Below are positions 8,996 to 18,696 of a stretch of 57,832 nucleotides of DNA, one piece after another. Made by a program: the position numbers and the translations under genes. The DNA comes from an uncultured Neomegalonema sp. (lineage in GTDB: Bacteria; Pseudomonadota; Alphaproteobacteria; Rhodobacterales; Rhodobacteraceae). Every line of letters begins with the position of its first letter. Position 1 is the first letter of the stretch. The stretch covers positions 1 through 57,832 of the forward strand of contig CALKBI010000023.1 of assembly GCA_937990185.1 (NCBI GenBank). Direction: 5' to 3'. Under the pieces are notes generated by a model. That model was not told the origin of the DNA, did no database searches, and worked only from the letters and a program-made list of their open reading frames with translations.

Positions 8996-9029
8996 AAAAA
9001 AAGCCGCCGGGATGAACCGGCGGCTTTTC
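8996..9029. terminator. Bidirectional terminator
   Basis: AAAAAAGCCGCCGG-GATGAA-CCGGCGGCTTTT is a 10-base GC-rich stem with an A-run on one side and a T-run on the other. It lies between the convergent TRAP permease and rplI genes and can stop transcription from both sides. Confidence 0.85.
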
Positions 9030-9054
9030 TAATTCCAGTGATATACGCAGGATA

Positions 9055-9696
9055 TTAAGTCTGCGGATCTTCTTCTTCGCCGGTTTGAGGTGCTTCTTCC
9101 TCTTCATCACGGCCCGCATTGCGGATGTCATCACCGATGTCAGCATCCTCATCAAACAGCGATTGCACGTCAAACTCAGCCGCTTCAGCCGCTTCTTCTT
9201 CAGCGCGAAGATCAGCAATCGACTTGCCGTCTGCCTGAAGCTCAGCTTCTTCAGCGGAGCGCGCTACGTTTGCAACAACCGTCGATGTGACTTCCGGGTG
9301 AAGAACAATGGCGATTTCATGTAAGCCAAGTTCTTTAATCGGCTGCTCAAGTTGGATCTGCTTACGCTCGATAGCGAAGCCTTCAGCTTTAAGCTGATCT
9401 GCAACGTCGCGTGTAGAGACCGAACCATACAGCGCGCCGGTTTCGGACGCCTGACGGATGACAATAAACTTGTGTCCGTCGATCTTGTTCGCTTCGGTTT
9501 GAGCTTCGCCGCGCATTTCAGCATTACGCGCTTCGAGTGCAGCACGTTGTGCTTCGAACTTCGCGAGATTCGCTTTGTTCGAGCGCAGAGCCTTGCCTTG
9601 TGGCAGCAGGAAATTACGGCCATAGCCGTCCTTTACTGATACGACTTCACCCATATTGCCGAGTTTGTCGACGCGCTCCAGTAGGATCACTTCCAT
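9055..9696 (-). CDS. rplI: 50S ribosomal protein L9 (long, acidic tail)
   Basis: A 213-residue L9. The N-terminal domain is clear ([28 protein letters not shown]), followed by the connecting helix and the C-terminal domain with [13 protein letters not shown]. It is about 60 residues longer than the usual ~150, because of a tail rich in Glu and Asp ([11 protein letters not shown], then DEDADIGDD and [13 protein letters not shown]). Long acidic L9 tails are common in Alphaproteobacteria. Last gene of the rpsF-rpsR-rplI block; 11 bases separate it from rpsR. Confidence 0.96.
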   Translation of the reverse strand: MEVILLERVDKLGNMGEVVSVKDGYGRNFLLPQGKALRSNKANLAKFEAQRAALEARNAEMRGEAQTEANKIDGHKFIVIRQASETGALYGSVSTRDVADQLKAEGFAIERKQIQLEQPIKELGLHEIAIVLHPEVTSTVVANVARSAEEAELQADGKSIADLRAEEEAAEAAEFDVQSLFDEDADIGDDIRNAGRDEEEEAPQTGEEEDPQT

Positions 9697-9707
9697 ATCG
9701 TTTCTCC

Positions 9708-9944
9708 TTACTTGATCGCGTATGGCATCAACGCGAGGAAGCGGGCACGTTTGATCGCGCGAGCGAGTTCACGTTGCTTCTTGGCTGATACGGCAGTGAT
9801 ACGGGACGGCACGATCTTGCCGCGCTCAGAAATGAAACGCTGAAGCAGTTTCACATCTTTATAATCGATCTTCGGTGCGCTGCTGCCCGAGAATGGGCAT
9901 GACTTGCGACGACGGAAGAATGGGCGTTTTGCTGGTCCAGCCAT
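9708..9944 (-). CDS. rpsR: 30S ribosomal protein S18
   Basis: A 78-residue S18 with the family pattern [10 protein letters not shown] near the N-terminus, [19 protein letters not shown] in the middle and [18 protein letters not shown] at the end. It binds the 30S platform next to S6. It begins three bases after the rpsF stop and lies 11 bases before rplI, so the three genes form one operon. Confidence 0.97.
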   Translation of the reverse strand: MAGPAKRPFFRRRKSCPFSGSSAPKIDYKDVKLLQRFISERGKIVPSRITAVSAKKQRELARAIKRARFLALMPYAIK

Positions 9945-9947
9945 TGA

Positions 9948-10391
9948 TTATTCCTCCGTACTTTCTGCTTCAGGTGCGGCTTCAGCCGCAGGAGCGTCGT
10001 CACGCTTTGGGCGATCTTCGCGCGGGCCACGGTCATCGCGGCGTCCGCCACGGCGATCATCACGCCCGGATTTGCTTTGCATGATAGCGCTGGGGCCTTC
10101 TTCATGCGCTTCAACGCGGAAGCTGACGGCGCGCATGACATCTTCGTGCAGACGTTGCAGGCGCTCCATCTCTTGAACCGCAGCAGATGGCGCATCAAGA
10201 CGCAACATCGCGTAGTGGCCTTTGCGGTTTTTGTTAATTTTATACGCCATTGGGCGCACGCCCCAATATTCATGATTAACGACTGAACCGCCGTTTTCCG
10301 TGATAATATTGGTAAATTCTTCGATCAGGCCCTCGGCCTGTGCGCCGGAAATATCCTGACGCGCGATCATGATATGCTCGTAAAGAGGCAT
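9948..10391 (-). CDS. rpsF: 30S ribosomal protein S6 (extended C-terminus)
   Basis: A 147-residue S6. The start at 10391 (MPLYEHIMIARQD) is taken from the family N-terminus; a longer frame to 10520 adds unrelated sequence. The ferredoxin-like core is followed by a charged tail (KSGRDDRRGGRRDDRG, then an Ala/Glu-rich end), as is common in Alphaproteobacteria. First gene of the S6-S18-L9 operon. The leader from 10392 to about 10560 is GC-rich with stretches of pyrimidines; I could not identify a specific S6/S18 binding element in it. Confidence 0.95.
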   Translation of the reverse strand: MPLYEHIMIARQDISGAQAEGLIEEFTNIITENGGSVVNHEYWGVRPMAYKINKNRKGHYAMLRLDAPSAAVQEMERLQRLHEDVMRAVSFRVEAHEEGPSAIMQSKSGRDDRRGGRRDDRGPREDRPKRDDAPAAEAAPEAESTEE

Positions 10392-10569
10392 ATTACGTCC
10401 TTTTGCTGCAACGGCTTCAAAGCGTAGGGGCGAATGCTCCTCCCATCCCACGCACGAGCGGCCCGTCACTAAAGTATCGGGAGGAAGCGTGTGTCTAACG
10501 GGGAAGCAGGGGGATTGCAAGTAGGGAAAAACAGGTCAATACCTTCGGGAAAGCATTGGAAAGGTTAAT

Positions 10570-10887
10570 ATGGCAAAGGCACGGGCAACGATTGTCGTCA
10601 CGGACGCTGAAGATGACCCCCCGGAAGAGTATCACGAGGTTGTTGATTGGTTAATTCGGTGGGAAAAGGGCGCGCGGATTGTCGGGTACGACTTTCACGA
10701 TTTAGAGCATATTTGGGATGTAGAGGGCGGCACTGACGCTATAGCTGAACTTCCACGCAATTTACTGCGTGAAAGCGCTTGGTCGCGCGATGGCGGAAAG
10801 AAATCGCCTGTTGGGAAAATGAAGTTCTCGATCTCTCGGGCCAAACGCCTTCGCAATCGGGCGCGGACGGCGGCAAAAGAAGAGTAA
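10570..10887 (+). CDS. Conserved-looking small basic protein, unknown
   Basis: A 105-residue soluble protein. The N-terminus (MAKARATIVVTDAEDDPPEEYHE) is acidic and the C-terminus is strongly basic (SISRAKRLRNRARTAAKEE), suggesting nucleic-acid or ribosome contact. It is divergent from rpsF and ends in a bidirectional hairpin shared with the adenosine kinase gene. Codon use looks like the neighbours. I recognise no family. Confidence 0.55.
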   Translation: MAKARATIVVTDAEDDPPEEYHEVVDWLIRWEKGARIVGYDFHDLEHIWDVEGGTDAIAELPRNLLRESAWSRDGGKKSPVGKMKFSISRAKRLRNRARTAAKEE

Positions 10888-10921
10888 TCATACGCTCCGT
10901 TGTTATGTGAAGCGTATGATT
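10886..10921. terminator. Bidirectional hairpin between convergent genes
   Basis: AATCATACGCT and AGCGTATGATT form a perfect 11-base stem around a 14-base loop. The upstream stop codon is within the left arm. It lies between the small basic protein and adenosine kinase. Confidence 0.65.
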
Positions 10922-10930
10922 GTCGTTATC

Positions 10931-11926
10931 TTATGCAATCCAGCCTGCTTGTTTAAAGCGCTCGATCAGATCGGCTTCACAGCGCGCGCCGAGTTGCTGA
11001 ATGACGACGCTCGCCGCAGCACAGCCCATTTTTCCACATGTCTCAGGATCTTGCCCGGTGGTGAGGCCATTGAGGAAGCCCGCAGCAAAAATATCACCTG
11101 CGCCTGTCGTATCAACCAGTGCGTCAACTTTATCAGCTGGAATATCAACGCGAACACTGCCAGAAACGACCGTTGCGCCTTTTTCTGAACGGGTGATAGC
11201 GACAACGGCAACTTGTTCAGAAACCGTTGTCAGAGCCGCTTCGAAATCATCGGATTGCGTAAGCGACAGCAGTTCATCTTCGTTGGCGAACAGAATATCA
11301 ACGCTATCGGCAATGATTTCTTTAAAACTATCTCGGTGGCGCTCGACACAGAACGGATCGGATAGCGAGAGCGCAACGCGGCGTTCTGACTCGTGCGCCA
11401 ACTTCATCGCATGGCGAAAAGCATCTTTGGCGGCTGGTTTATCCCAGAGGTAGCCTTCGAGATACAGCACCGACGCACCGCTGATGGCGGCTTCGTCAAG
11501 GTCTTCCGGGCCGAGGTCTGTGGCAGTACCGAGATAAGTCGCCATTGTGCGGTCGGCGTCAGGGGTGACCATCACCATGCAGCGACCTGTTTCTTCGCCA
11601 TCTGTGCGGGGTGTAGCGGCAAAGGTTGCGCCCATTGCCTTCATGTCGTGGGCATAGACTTCGCCGAATTGGTCATTGCGAACGCGGCCAATAAAAGCGG
11701 CTTTGCGGCCAAGCGCAGCCAGTGCAGCAATCGTGTTACCTGCGGAACCGCCAGAGCTTTCGGTCGTCGGTCCCAGTTTTTCGTAGATTGCTTTTGATTG
11801 GGGAAGGTCAATCAAACTCATCGCACCCTTTGGCATATCGACTTGTTCGACAACCGAGGGTTCAACTTGGGCAACAATATCGACAATTGCGTTGCCAACG
11901 GCGGTCACGTCATATGTGGCTGTCAT
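10931..11926 (-). CDS. Adenosine kinase (PfkB family)
   Basis: A 331-residue PfkB-family sugar kinase. The N-terminus is AVGNAIVDIVAQV, with the substrate-lid GGSAGNTIAALAALG near 59-73. The C-terminal signature is DTTGAGDIFAAGFLNG with the catalytic Asp in GAGD. Length and N-terminal form fit adenosine kinases of Alphaproteobacteria. It lies downstream of metK and ahcY on the same strand, so its likely job is to turn the adenosine released by AhcY into AMP and pull SAH hydrolysis forward. The substrate is inferred from context; another nucleoside or sugar is possible. Confidence 0.85.
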   Translation of the reverse strand: MTATYDVTAVGNAIVDIVAQVEPSVVEQVDMPKGAMSLIDLPQSKAIYEKLGPTTESSGGSAGNTIAALAALGRKAAFIGRVRNDQFGEVYAHDMKAMGATFAATPRTDGEETGRCMVMVTPDADRTMATYLGTATDLGPEDLDEAAISGASVLYLEGYLWDKPAAKDAFRHAMKLAHESERRVALSLSDPFCVERHRDSFKEIIADSVDILFANEDELLSLTQSDDFEAALTTVSEQVAVVAITRSEKGATVVSGSVRVDIPADKVDALVDTTGAGDIFAAGFLNGLTTGQDPETCGKMGCAAASVVIQQLGARCEADLIERFKQAGWIA

Positions 11927-11954
11927 TCGTATAGTGCCTTTTAGATACAGCGCA

Positions 11955-11981
11955 GCCCCGCATGTGATGCGGGGCCTTTTT
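11955..11981. terminator. GC-rich hairpin with T-run on plus strand
   Basis: GCCCCGCAT-GTG-ATGCGGGGC is a 9-base perfect stem followed by CTTTTTG on the plus strand. No plus-strand gene ends here, so it may block antisense transcripts entering metK or act as a leader structure of the adenosine kinase gene on the minus strand. Confidence 0.5.
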
Positions 11982-11992
11982 GTCGCGCCGAA

Positions 11993-12021
11993 AGAAGGAA
12001 GCTCCGGAATGCTTCCGGAGC
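11993..12021 (-). terminator. Terminator after metK
   Basis: Read on the minus strand, GCTCCGGAA-GCA-TTCCGGAGC forms a 9-base stem followed by TTCCTTCTTT. It starts 17 bases after the metK stop. Confidence 0.6.
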
Positions 12022-12037
12022 AGTGTACTTAATCTTT

Positions 12038-13213
12038 TTAAACGCGGCCAGCGGCTGCCTTGAGCGCGTCGGCAGCATCGGTTTTCTCCCACGAGAATCC
12101 GCCGTCTGCATCTGGCGTACGACCGAAATGCCCGTAAGCTGCGGTGCGACGATAAATCGGACGGGTTAGGCCGAGACGGTCTTTGATGCCGCGCGGCGTC
12201 AGGCTGAATGTTTCGCGGATTGCCTTTTCGATTACTTCGGCGGAGACTACGCCTGTTCCGTAATCTTCAACATGGATCGAAAGAGGCTCTGCAACGCCAA
12301 TAGCGTAAGACAGTTGCACACAGCAACGCGTAGCCAGACCCGCAGCCACAACGTTTTTAGCAACATAGCGGGAAGCATAAGCAGCGGAGCGGTCAACCTT
12401 TGTTGGATCTTTACCCGAGAAAGCACCTCCACCATGTGGTGCAGCGCCTCCATAGGTGTCGACAATAATCTTACGTCCAGTGAGTCCCGCATCACCATCA
12501 GGACCACCAATGACGAAACGACCTGTCGGGTTTACATGCCAAATAGTGTCAGCATCGACCCAGCCTTCGGGGAGAGCTTTCAGGGCATAAGGCTCACAGA
12601 TTGCGCGAACGTCATCTGATGAGAGGCCTTCGGCATGTTGCGTAGAAATAACGATGGTATGGGCGCGAACCGGCTTGCCATCACGATATTCAACGGAGAC
12701 TTGCGATTTTGAGTCCGGCTCTAGGCCCGAAGCTTCGCCGGAATGTCGTGCTGCGGCCATCAATTCAAGAATACGGTGCGAATATAGAATTGGTGCTGGC
12801 ATAAGTTCTGGCGTTTCGTCGCAAGCGTAGCCGAACATAATACCTTGGTCGCCTGCACCTTCTTCTGCGTGAAGGCCCGCGCCGTCATCTACGCCTTGCG
12901 CGATGTCGGCGGATTGTGCGTGAACCATGCACTGAACATTCGCTGTATCCCAGTGGAAGCCTTTTTGCTCGTAGCCGATTTCTTTAATCGTCTTACGTGC
13001 TGCGGCAATCATCTCGTCTTTCGTGACCGAGCCGCGCACTTCACCTGCAAGAACAACGTTGTTCGTTGTTGTCAGCGTCTCAACGGCGACACGTGCTTCG
13101 GGGTCGTCGGCAATAAATAGATCGACGATCGAATCCGAAATAGCGTCAGAGACCTTATCCGGGTGACCTTCGGAAACGGATTCGGATGTGAAGAGATAAT
13201 CTTTACGGGACAT
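12038..13213 (-). CDS. metK: S-adenosylmethionine synthetase MetK
   Basis: A 391-residue enzyme that makes SAM from methionine and ATP. Clear motifs are [12 protein letters not shown] near the N-terminus, [12 protein letters not shown] (around 130) and the phosphate loop [16 protein letters not shown]. Length is as expected for the family. It lies between ahcY and adenosine kinase on the minus strand; hairpins flank it on both sides, so transcription may be partly independent. Confidence 0.97.
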   Translation of the reverse strand: MSRKDYLFTSESVSEGHPDKVSDAISDSIVDLFIADDPEARVAVETLTTTNNVVLAGEVRGSVTKDEMIAAARKTIKEIGYEQKGFHWDTANVQCMVHAQSADIAQGVDDGAGLHAEEGAGDQGIMFGYACDETPELMPAPILYSHRILELMAAARHSGEASGLEPDSKSQVSVEYRDGKPVRAHTIVISTQHAEGLSSDDVRAICEPYALKALPEGWVDADTIWHVNPTGRFVIGGPDGDAGLTGRKIIVDTYGGAAPHGGGAFSGKDPTKVDRSAAYASRYVAKNVVAAGLATRCCVQLSYAIGVAEPLSIHVEDYGTGVVSAEVIEKAIRETFSLTPRGIKDRLGLTRPIYRRTAAYGHFGRTPDADGGFSWEKTDAADALKAAAGRV

Positions 13214-13250
13214 GGCGTGTCTTTCGTGAATGGGTCAACGCTGCAAATAC

Positions 13251-13282
13251 CAAAGGCCCCACAAGAAATTGTGGAGCCTTTG
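13251..13282 (-). terminator. Hairpin between ahcY and metK
   Basis: A 14-base stem with one G-T pair (CAAAGGCCCCACAA / TTGTGGAGCCTTTG) and a GAAA loop, nine bases after the ahcY stop. The following bases on the minus strand (GTATTTGC) are only weakly T-rich, so it could be an attenuator rather than a full stop. Confidence 0.6.
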
Positions 13283-13290
13283 ATTATCAA

Positions 13291-14712
13291 TTAGTAGCGG
13301 TAATGGTCTGGCTTGAACGGACCTTGCTCTGGAACACCGATATAATCGGCCTGTTCTTGAGATAGTTTGGTCAGCTCGACACCCAGTTTTTCAAGGTGCA
13401 GCGTCGCGACTTTCTCATCCAGATGCTTTGGAAGAACGTAAACATCGTTCTTGTATTCGTCTGCTTTTGTGAACAGCTCGATTTGAGCAAGCACTTGGTT
13501 TGTGAATGAGGCTGACATCACGAAAGATGGGTGGCCCGTAGCACATGCGAGGTTCACGAGACGGCCCTCGGCAAGAAGGATCATTTTCTTCCCGTCGGGG
13601 AATTCGATCTCGTCAACTTGGGGCTTGATGTTCGTCCATTTCATGTTTTTCAGGCCAGCGACCTGAATTTCGGAATCAAAGTGGCCGATGTTACAAACGA
13701 TGGCGCGGTCTTTCATATCGCGCATATGATCGACTGTAATGACGTCTTTGTTGCCGGTGGTGGTGACAAAGATATCGCCCTTACTCGAAGCCTTATCCAT
13801 CGTGGTGACTTCATAACCGAGCATTGCTGCTTGTAGCGCACAGATCGGGTCAATCTCCGTGACCATAACACGCGCGCCTTGCGAGCGGAGCGATTCAGCG
13901 GAGCCTTTGCCCACATCGCCAAAGCCGCAAACAACAGCGACTTTACCACCCATCATGACGTCAGTTGCGCGGCGGATGCCGTCAACCAGCGACTCGCGGC
14001 AACCATAGAGGTTGTCAAATTTCGATTTTGTAACACTGTCGTTTACGTTGATGGCGGGGAAGGGCAGCTCACCCTTTTTCGCCAATGTATACAGACGATG
14101 GACGCCGGTGGTGGTTTCTTCAGAGACGCCCATGATTGCGTCACGGCGCTTCGTGAACCAGCCTGGTGACTGTTTATGGCGCGCATAGATTTGCGCTTTG
14201 ACGACTTCTTCTTCCTCGTTTTCAGGATTCGGGATGATGTCTTCACCCGCTTCCAGTTTTGCGCCGAGGATAATGTACATCGTCGCATCGCCGCCATCGT
14301 CGAGAATCAGGTTCGGCGTGCCTTCAGGATTTTCAGCCGTGACAGGCCAGTCGAAGATTTTGTCGACATAAAGCCAGTAATCTTCAAGGCTTTCGCCTTT
14401 AATTGCGTAGACCGGCGTGCCGCCGGCAGCGATTGCTGCAGCTGCGTGGTCTTGGGTCGAGAAAATGTTGCAGGTTGCCCAACGGATGTCTGCACCAAGC
14501 TCGGCCAAGGTCTCGATCAGGACCGCTGTTTGAATTGTCATGTGCAGCGAGCCGGTAATGCGCGCACCTTTTAGAGGTTTGGATGGGCCAAATTCCTCGC
14601 GGCAAGCCATCAGGCCGGGCATTTCGGTTTCAGCGATTTCAATTTCTTTGCGACCAAAGTCAGCAAGGCCAATATCGGCGATAGCATAATCGTGTTGAGT
14701 AGGCGCGTCCAT
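13291..14712 (-). CDS. ahcY: Adenosylhomocysteinase AhcY
   Basis: A 473-residue SAH hydrolase that splits S-adenosylhomocysteine into adenosine and homocysteine. The start at 14712 ([14 protein letters not shown]) is preferred because AAAGGGGA lies about 10 bases upstream; a 10-residue longer frame begins inside that leader. Visible are the NAD-binding [20 protein letters not shown], the C-terminal KPDHYRY expected for the family, and the ~40-residue insert common in proteobacterial forms ([15 protein letters not shown]). With metK and adenosine kinase it forms a SAM recycling group. Confidence 0.97.
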   Translation of the reverse strand: MDAPTQHDYAIADIGLADFGRKEIEIAETEMPGLMACREEFGPSKPLKGARITGSLHMTIQTAVLIETLAELGADIRWATCNIFSTQDHAAAAIAAGGTPVYAIKGESLEDYWLYVDKIFDWPVTAENPEGTPNLILDDGGDATMYIILGAKLEAGEDIIPNPENEEEEVVKAQIYARHKQSPGWFTKRRDAIMGVSEETTTGVHRLYTLAKKGELPFPAINVNDSVTKSKFDNLYGCRESLVDGIRRATDVMMGGKVAVVCGFGDVGKGSAESLRSQGARVMVTEIDPICALQAAMLGYEVTTMDKASSKGDIFVTTTGNKDVITVDHMRDMKDRAIVCNIGHFDSEIQVAGLKNMKWTNIKPQVDEIEFPDGKKMILLAEGRLVNLACATGHPSFVMSASFTNQVLAQIELFTKADEYKNDVYVLPKHLDEKVATLHLEKLGVELTKLSQEQADYIGVPEQGPFKPDHYRY

Positions 14713-14747
14713 TGTGAGGGTCCCCTTTCGGCGGGCAAGCACGAAAT

Positions 14748-14780
14748 AGTGGACAGAGGTATTCCGACTCTCTGTCCACT
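14748..14780. promoter_or_regulatory. 11-base perfect inverted repeat upstream of ahcY
   Basis: AGTGGACAGAG and CTCTGTCCACT flank an 11-base spacer and end 36 bases before the ahcY start. No gene ends here (the region holds the ahcY leader), so a terminator role is unlikely. It could be an operator for a regulator of SAM/SAH metabolism or an RNA hairpin in the leader. It does not match the SAH riboswitch pattern as I know it. Confidence 0.45.
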
Positions 14781-14881
14781 TTAATATGGCTTCCCTTAGC
14801 AGAGCCTCGTGGATGGCACAATCACGATATGCGGAAATCCTTATGTGGAGAAATCAGAGTAGCTTTTACCCGACTTTCACG

Positions 14882-14911
14882 AAAAAAGCCCCCGCTTTTC
14901 AGCGAGGGCTT
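14882..14911 (-). terminator. Rho-independent terminator of clpX
   Basis: Read on the minus strand, AAGCCCTCGCT-GAAA-AGCGGGGGCTTTTTT forms a stem with one G-T pair followed by six T. It lies about 25 bases after the clpX stop. Confidence 0.85.
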
Positions 14912-14935
14912 GTTCTAGGTTCCTGTAATAGGCGC

Positions 14936-16207
14936 TTAAGAGGCGACTGGAGCTTCTTCTTGTTCCGGCTTGCTATCGCCATAGATGAACAATGGTTGCG
15001 CGTTTCCGTCGATAACCTCGCCATTCACGACAACTTCTTCGACGTTCTTCATAGCGGGTAGATCGAACATCGCGTTTAGAAGAGTGTTCTCAAGGATTGA
15101 CCGGAGGCCACGAGCACCTGTCTTGCGTTCGATGGCTTTTTTGGCGATTGCCATCAGCGCATCTTCCGTAAAGGTCAGTTTCGCGCTCTCCATCTCAAAC
15201 AGACGCTGGTATTGTTTAATGAGAGCATTTTTCGGCTCGCTCAAGATCTGAACGAGAGCATGTTCGTCTAGATCAGTCAGCGTCGCCAGAACAGGCAGTC
15301 GGCCAACAAATTCAGGGATTAGGCCGAATTTCACCAAATCTTCCGGCTCTAATTCAGCGAGCAATTCGCCGATTTCGCGATCATCGTCAGCTTTTACGTC
15401 AGCGCCGAAACCAATGCCCGAGCCTTTGTCTCGCTGAGCGATGATTTTATCCAGACCAGCAAATGCACCGCCACAGATAAACAGGATATTTGTCGTATCA
15501 ACTTGCAGAAACTCTTGCTGAGGGTGTTTACGACCTCCCTGTGGGGGAACTGAAGCAACAGTACCTTCCATGATTTTCAGCAGTGCCTGTTGAACACCTT
15601 CACCTGATACGTCGCGAGTGATCGACGGATTGTCAGACTTACGGCTGATTTTATCCACCTCATCAATGTAGACGATACCGCGTTGGGCACGTTCAACATT
15701 GTAATCAGCCGATTGGAGCAGCTTGAGGATGATATTCTCAACATCTTCGCCGACATATCCGGCTTCAGTTAAAGTCGTCGCATCCGCCATAGTGAATGGG
15801 ACATCAAGAATACGTGCAAGTGTCTGAGCCAACAGCGTTTTACCGCAGCCCGTTGGACCAAGCAGCATAATATTTGACTTCGCCAACTCGACGTCTTGCG
15901 ACTTAGATGAGTGATTTAGGCGTTTATAGTGGTTGTGAACAGCAACCGATAGAACACGTTTCGCAGTTCGCTGACCGATGACATAATCATCAAGGACATC
16001 ACAAATCTCTTGTGGGCTAGGAACACCATCCCCGGATTTCACCAGTGATGATTTGTTCTCTTCGCGGATAATATCCATGCAGAGTTCGACGCATTCATCA
16101 CAGATAAAAACGGTCGGCCCCGCAATCAGTTTGCGAACCTCGTGCTGGCTCTTCCCGCAAAATGAGCAGTAAAGGGTGTTTTTCGAGTCGCCGCCTGATT
16201 TGCTCAT
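14936..16207 (-). CDS. clpX: ClpXP protease ATPase subunit ClpX
   Basis: A 423-residue AAA+ unfoldase that feeds substrates to ClpP. The N-terminal zinc-binding domain has its two CxxC pairs (CSFCGKS and CDECVELC, about residues 14-42). Walker A is GPTGCGKT and Walker [11 protein letters not shown]; the pore loop and IGF-type ClpP-binding loop region ([10 protein letters not shown]) are present. Length is usual. It follows clpP with a 184-base spacer containing two inverted repeats, so it may have its own promoter. Confidence 0.97.
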   Translation of the reverse strand: MSKSGGDSKNTLYCSFCGKSQHEVRKLIAGPTVFICDECVELCMDIIREENKSSLVKSGDGVPSPQEICDVLDDYVIGQRTAKRVLSVAVHNHYKRLNHSSKSQDVELAKSNIMLLGPTGCGKTLLAQTLARILDVPFTMADATTLTEAGYVGEDVENIILKLLQSADYNVERAQRGIVYIDEVDKISRKSDNPSITRDVSGEGVQQALLKIMEGTVASVPPQGGRKHPQQEFLQVDTTNILFICGGAFAGLDKIIAQRDKGSGIGFGADVKADDDREIGELLAELEPEDLVKFGLIPEFVGRLPVLATLTDLDEHALVQILSEPKNALIKQYQRLFEMESAKLTFTEDALMAIAKKAIERKTGARGLRSILENTLLNAMFDLPAMKNVEEVVVNGEVIDGNAQPLFIYGDSKPEQEEAPVAS

Positions 16208-16240
16208 TCTGTATCTCTCCTACGCCTTTGGCTTATTTTA

Positions 16241-16259
16241 TCAGCAATATCCTTGCTGA
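16241..16259. repeat. Hairpin in the clpP-clpX spacer
   Basis: TCAGCAA-TATCC-TTGCTGA is a 7-base perfect stem, 34 bases upstream of clpX. On the minus strand it is followed by TAAAATAAG. It may be part of the clpX control region or a weak attenuator. Confidence 0.35.
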
Positions 16260-16322
16260 AGCCTTGCGACATTGGGGCCAAACTGTCCCTTATCGGTGGA
16301 CGCTTTAACATTTAGTGCATTG

Positions 16323-16366
16323 GAACATGGTAACCAATACGATTTCAAGCTCGATTAACCATGTTC
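16323..16366 (-). terminator. Inverted repeat downstream of clpP
   Basis: GAACATGGT and ACCATGTTC, 25 bases apart, lie 25 bases beyond the clpP stop. The 9-base stem lacks a T-run. It may be a processing or weak termination structure, or a dyad operator for clpX. Confidence 0.35.
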
Positions 16367-16391
16367 ATTCGCGTAATCGTAGGTATGAGAC

Positions 16392-17021
16392 TTAACTATC
16401 GTCTTCTGGGAGGTCTCTTTTGGTGACAATTTCGTCAATCAAGCCCCATTCTTTCGCTTTCTCGGCGGTCATAAAGGTGTCGCGTTCCAGCGCGCGTTCG
16501 ACTTCTTCGATTTTTTGTCCGGTGTGATCGACGTAGATTTGGTTAAGGCGCTTGCGCAGTTCCAAAATCTCACGCGCTTGAATCTCAATATCGGACGCTT
16601 GCCCTTGAAATCCGCCGGAAGGCTGGTGAACCATGATCCGGCTGTTCGGCAGCGAAAAGCGCATATCCTTTGCGCCTGCGGTCAAAAGCAATGACCCCAT
16701 AGAGGCCGCTTGTCCAATGCAGAGCGTTTGCACTTTAGGGCGAATGTATTGCATTGTGTCATAGATTGAGAGACCGGATGTAACAACACCGCCTGGGCTG
16801 TTGATATACATCGAGATTTCTTTTTTCGGATTCTCAGCTTCAAGGAACAAAAGCTGTGCGACCATCAGGGTTGCCATTCCGTCATGGACAGGACCGGATA
16901 CGAAGACAATACGTTCTTTGAGAAGGCGGGAATAAATATCGTAAGACCGCTCGCCTCGGCTGGTCTGTTCGACCACCATAGGAACCAGGGTATTCATGTA
17001 AGTATCGACGGGATCTCTCAT
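16392..17021 (-). CDS. clpP: ATP-dependent Clp protease proteolytic subunit ClpP
   Basis: A 209-residue serine protease. The catalytic triad is visible: Ser107 in GQAASMGS, His132 in IMVHQPSGG and Asp181 in ERDTFM. The substrate-binding [11 protein letters not shown] is also present. The start at 17021 ([10 protein letters not shown]) gives a normal short propeptide; an in-frame Met nine codons later would also leave a complete mature enzyme. It lies between tig and clpX, the usual proteobacterial order. Confidence 0.97.
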   Translation of the reverse strand: MRDPVDTYMNTLVPMVVEQTSRGERSYDIYSRLLKERIVFVSGPVHDGMATLMVAQLLFLEAENPKKEISMYINSPGGVVTSGLSIYDTMQYIRPKVQTLCIGQAASMGSLLLTAGAKDMRFSLPNSRIMVHQPSGGFQGQASDIEIQAREILELRKRLNQIYVDHTGQKIEEVERALERDTFMTAEKAKEWGLIDEIVTKRDLPEDDS

Positions 17022-17148
17022 CGCGGTTCTCCAGCGTGGGGGGTCTTATTACGCAATCGGACGCTCCTGAAAGAAGCGCCCGCTAACACATCGACCATAA
17101 GGTCTTGATATTTCGTAAGCTGCCAGAACTTAAAGACATACGCTTTCG

Positions 17149-18519
17149 TTAGACAGCATCTGTCTCGAGTGCTTCGAGTGCAGCTTCAAGTTCTTCTTTA
17201 GTGACAGATTTCTCAGTCAAATTTGCTTGATCGAGGATATGGTCGATGACTTTATCCTCAAACAATGGCGCCTGAATTTCATTCATTGCTTGTTGATTGC
17301 TTTGAATCCATTCGAAAAACTGGCGTTCCTGCCCCGGATATTGACGCGCTTGTTGTAAAACTGCGTCGCGCAACTCATCCTGGTCGACTTGAATGTTGTT
17401 CTTTGACCCCAAGTCAGCCAACAGCAATCCGAGCATGACACGGCGTTTTGCAATGCGCGTATGCTCTTCAGTTGGCTCAATTTCAGGGTGGTCGTGGCCT
17501 TCAACTTCTGGGTTTTCTTCATGCCATAGTTGATGGGCGACTTGTTTTCCTTCGATATCGAGCATCGTAGGCGGCAAATCAAAATCGACCTTTTCATCAA
17601 GAGCATCAAGCAATTTACGCTTAAGGTGTGCGCGGGACGCTTGGTCGTATTCAGAGGCAACGCGCTCTTTGATGACACCTTTCAGCGCATCAAGGTCGTC
17701 TGAGCCGAAGCGCTTGGCAAGTTCATCGTCAATTTCAGCAGCTTTCGGTGCTTTGACTTCTTTTACGGCTGTTTCAAAGACCGCAGCTTTGCCTTTTAAT
17801 TCTTCATTGCCGTAATCGTCAGGAAAGCTGACTTCGACGTCTTTTTTGTCACCTGATTTCAGGCCGACGAGTTGCTCTTCAAAACCCGGAATGAACTGAC
17901 CGGACCCGAGAACGAGTGGAAAGTCTTCCGCTGCGCCGCCTTCAAAGGGTTCGCCATCAATGCGGCCCGTGAAATCAATGACGATTTGATCTTTATCTTC
18001 AGCCGCACCATCGCGCGTCTCATAGCTGACCGCATCTTCAGCGAGACGATCAAGGCTTTCTTTGATCGCATCATCGCTGACTTCAATTACGAGCTTCTCA
18101 AGCGAAATCGACGAAAAATCGACTTCTGGTACATCCGGCAATAATTCGTAGTTTACGGAGACATTGAGGTCATCACCATCTTTGAAGTCTTCGTTGATGA
18201 TTTTAATGTCGGGAGTCATCGCAGGGCGATGGTCTTTCTCAGCGATCAAATCACGGACCGACTCATCGACCATTTCCTGAACGGTCTCGCCCATCATGGA
18301 TTGGCCGAACATCTTACGCATCAGTGTGAGCGGCGCTTTCCCTTTACGGAAGCCTTTCATCGCAAAGTCTTTGCGGTGTGCTTCCAGCTTTTCCGTAACT
18401 TTGTCGGCAATGCCCGCCGCTGGAACGGTAATTTCATAGCCTCTTACGAGGCCTTCAGCGGTTGTTTCGTTTACCTGCATTTCGTGCTTTTCCGACTTCT
18501 TACTGGCTGCTGCGCTCAC
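17149..18519 (-). CDS. tig: Trigger factor
   Basis: A 456-residue ribosome-associated chaperone. The N-terminal ribosome-binding domain carries the GFRKGKAPL loop (family GFRxGKxP, near residue 57). A FKBP-type prolyl isomerase domain occupies the middle (DFTGRIDGEPFEGG, then LGSGQFIPGFEEQLVG), and a long helical C-terminal domain follows. It is the first protein gene after the tRNA-Leu on the same strand and precedes clpP. Confidence 0.97.
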   Translation of the reverse strand: MSAAASKKSEKHEMQVNETTAEGLVRGYEITVPAAGIADKVTEKLEAHRKDFAMKGFRKGKAPLTLMRKMFGQSMMGETVQEMVDESVRDLIAEKDHRPAMTPDIKIINEDFKDGDDLNVSVNYELLPDVPEVDFSSISLEKLVIEVSDDAIKESLDRLAEDAVSYETRDGAAEDKDQIVIDFTGRIDGEPFEGGAAEDFPLVLGSGQFIPGFEEQLVGLKSGDKKDVEVSFPDDYGNEELKGKAAVFETAVKEVKAPKAAEIDDELAKRFGSDDLDALKGVIKERVASEYDQASRAHLKRKLLDALDEKVDFDLPPTMLDIEGKQVAHQLWHEENPEVEGHDHPEIEPTEEHTRIAKRRVMLGLLLADLGSKNNIQVDQDELRDAVLQQARQYPGQERQFFEWIQSNQQAMNEIQAPLFEDKVIDHILDQANLTEKSVTKEELEAALEALETDAV

Positions 18520-18565
18520 AATGCGCTCCGTGCTAAATATCTTCGGGCAAAAGCCCCAGTCACGA

Positions 18566-18650
<85 letters not shown>

Positions 18651-18668
18651 ATGTCGTGCTGAAAGCGC

Positions 18669-18696
18669 TCTATAGCATAGCGTAGAGGCGGCGCAA
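18669..18696 (-). promoter_or_regulatory. Candidate promoter of tRNA-Leu and tig
   Basis: On the minus strand, TTGCGC (18696-18691) and TATAGA (18674-18669) are 16 bases apart, and the tRNA begins 18 bases after the second box. Spacing fits a sigma-70 type promoter. Confidence 0.5.

Noticed and set aside
9948..10520. A 190-residue S6 protein
   Set aside because: Residues before MPLYEHIMIARQD do not belong to the S6 family; they are translated leader.
10392..10560. A sigma-70 promoter or S6/S18 leader RNA ahead of rpsF
   Set aside because: A TTGACC box is present on the minus strand near 10539, but no acceptable second box at 16-18 bases and no convincing conserved S6/S18 leader structure was found.
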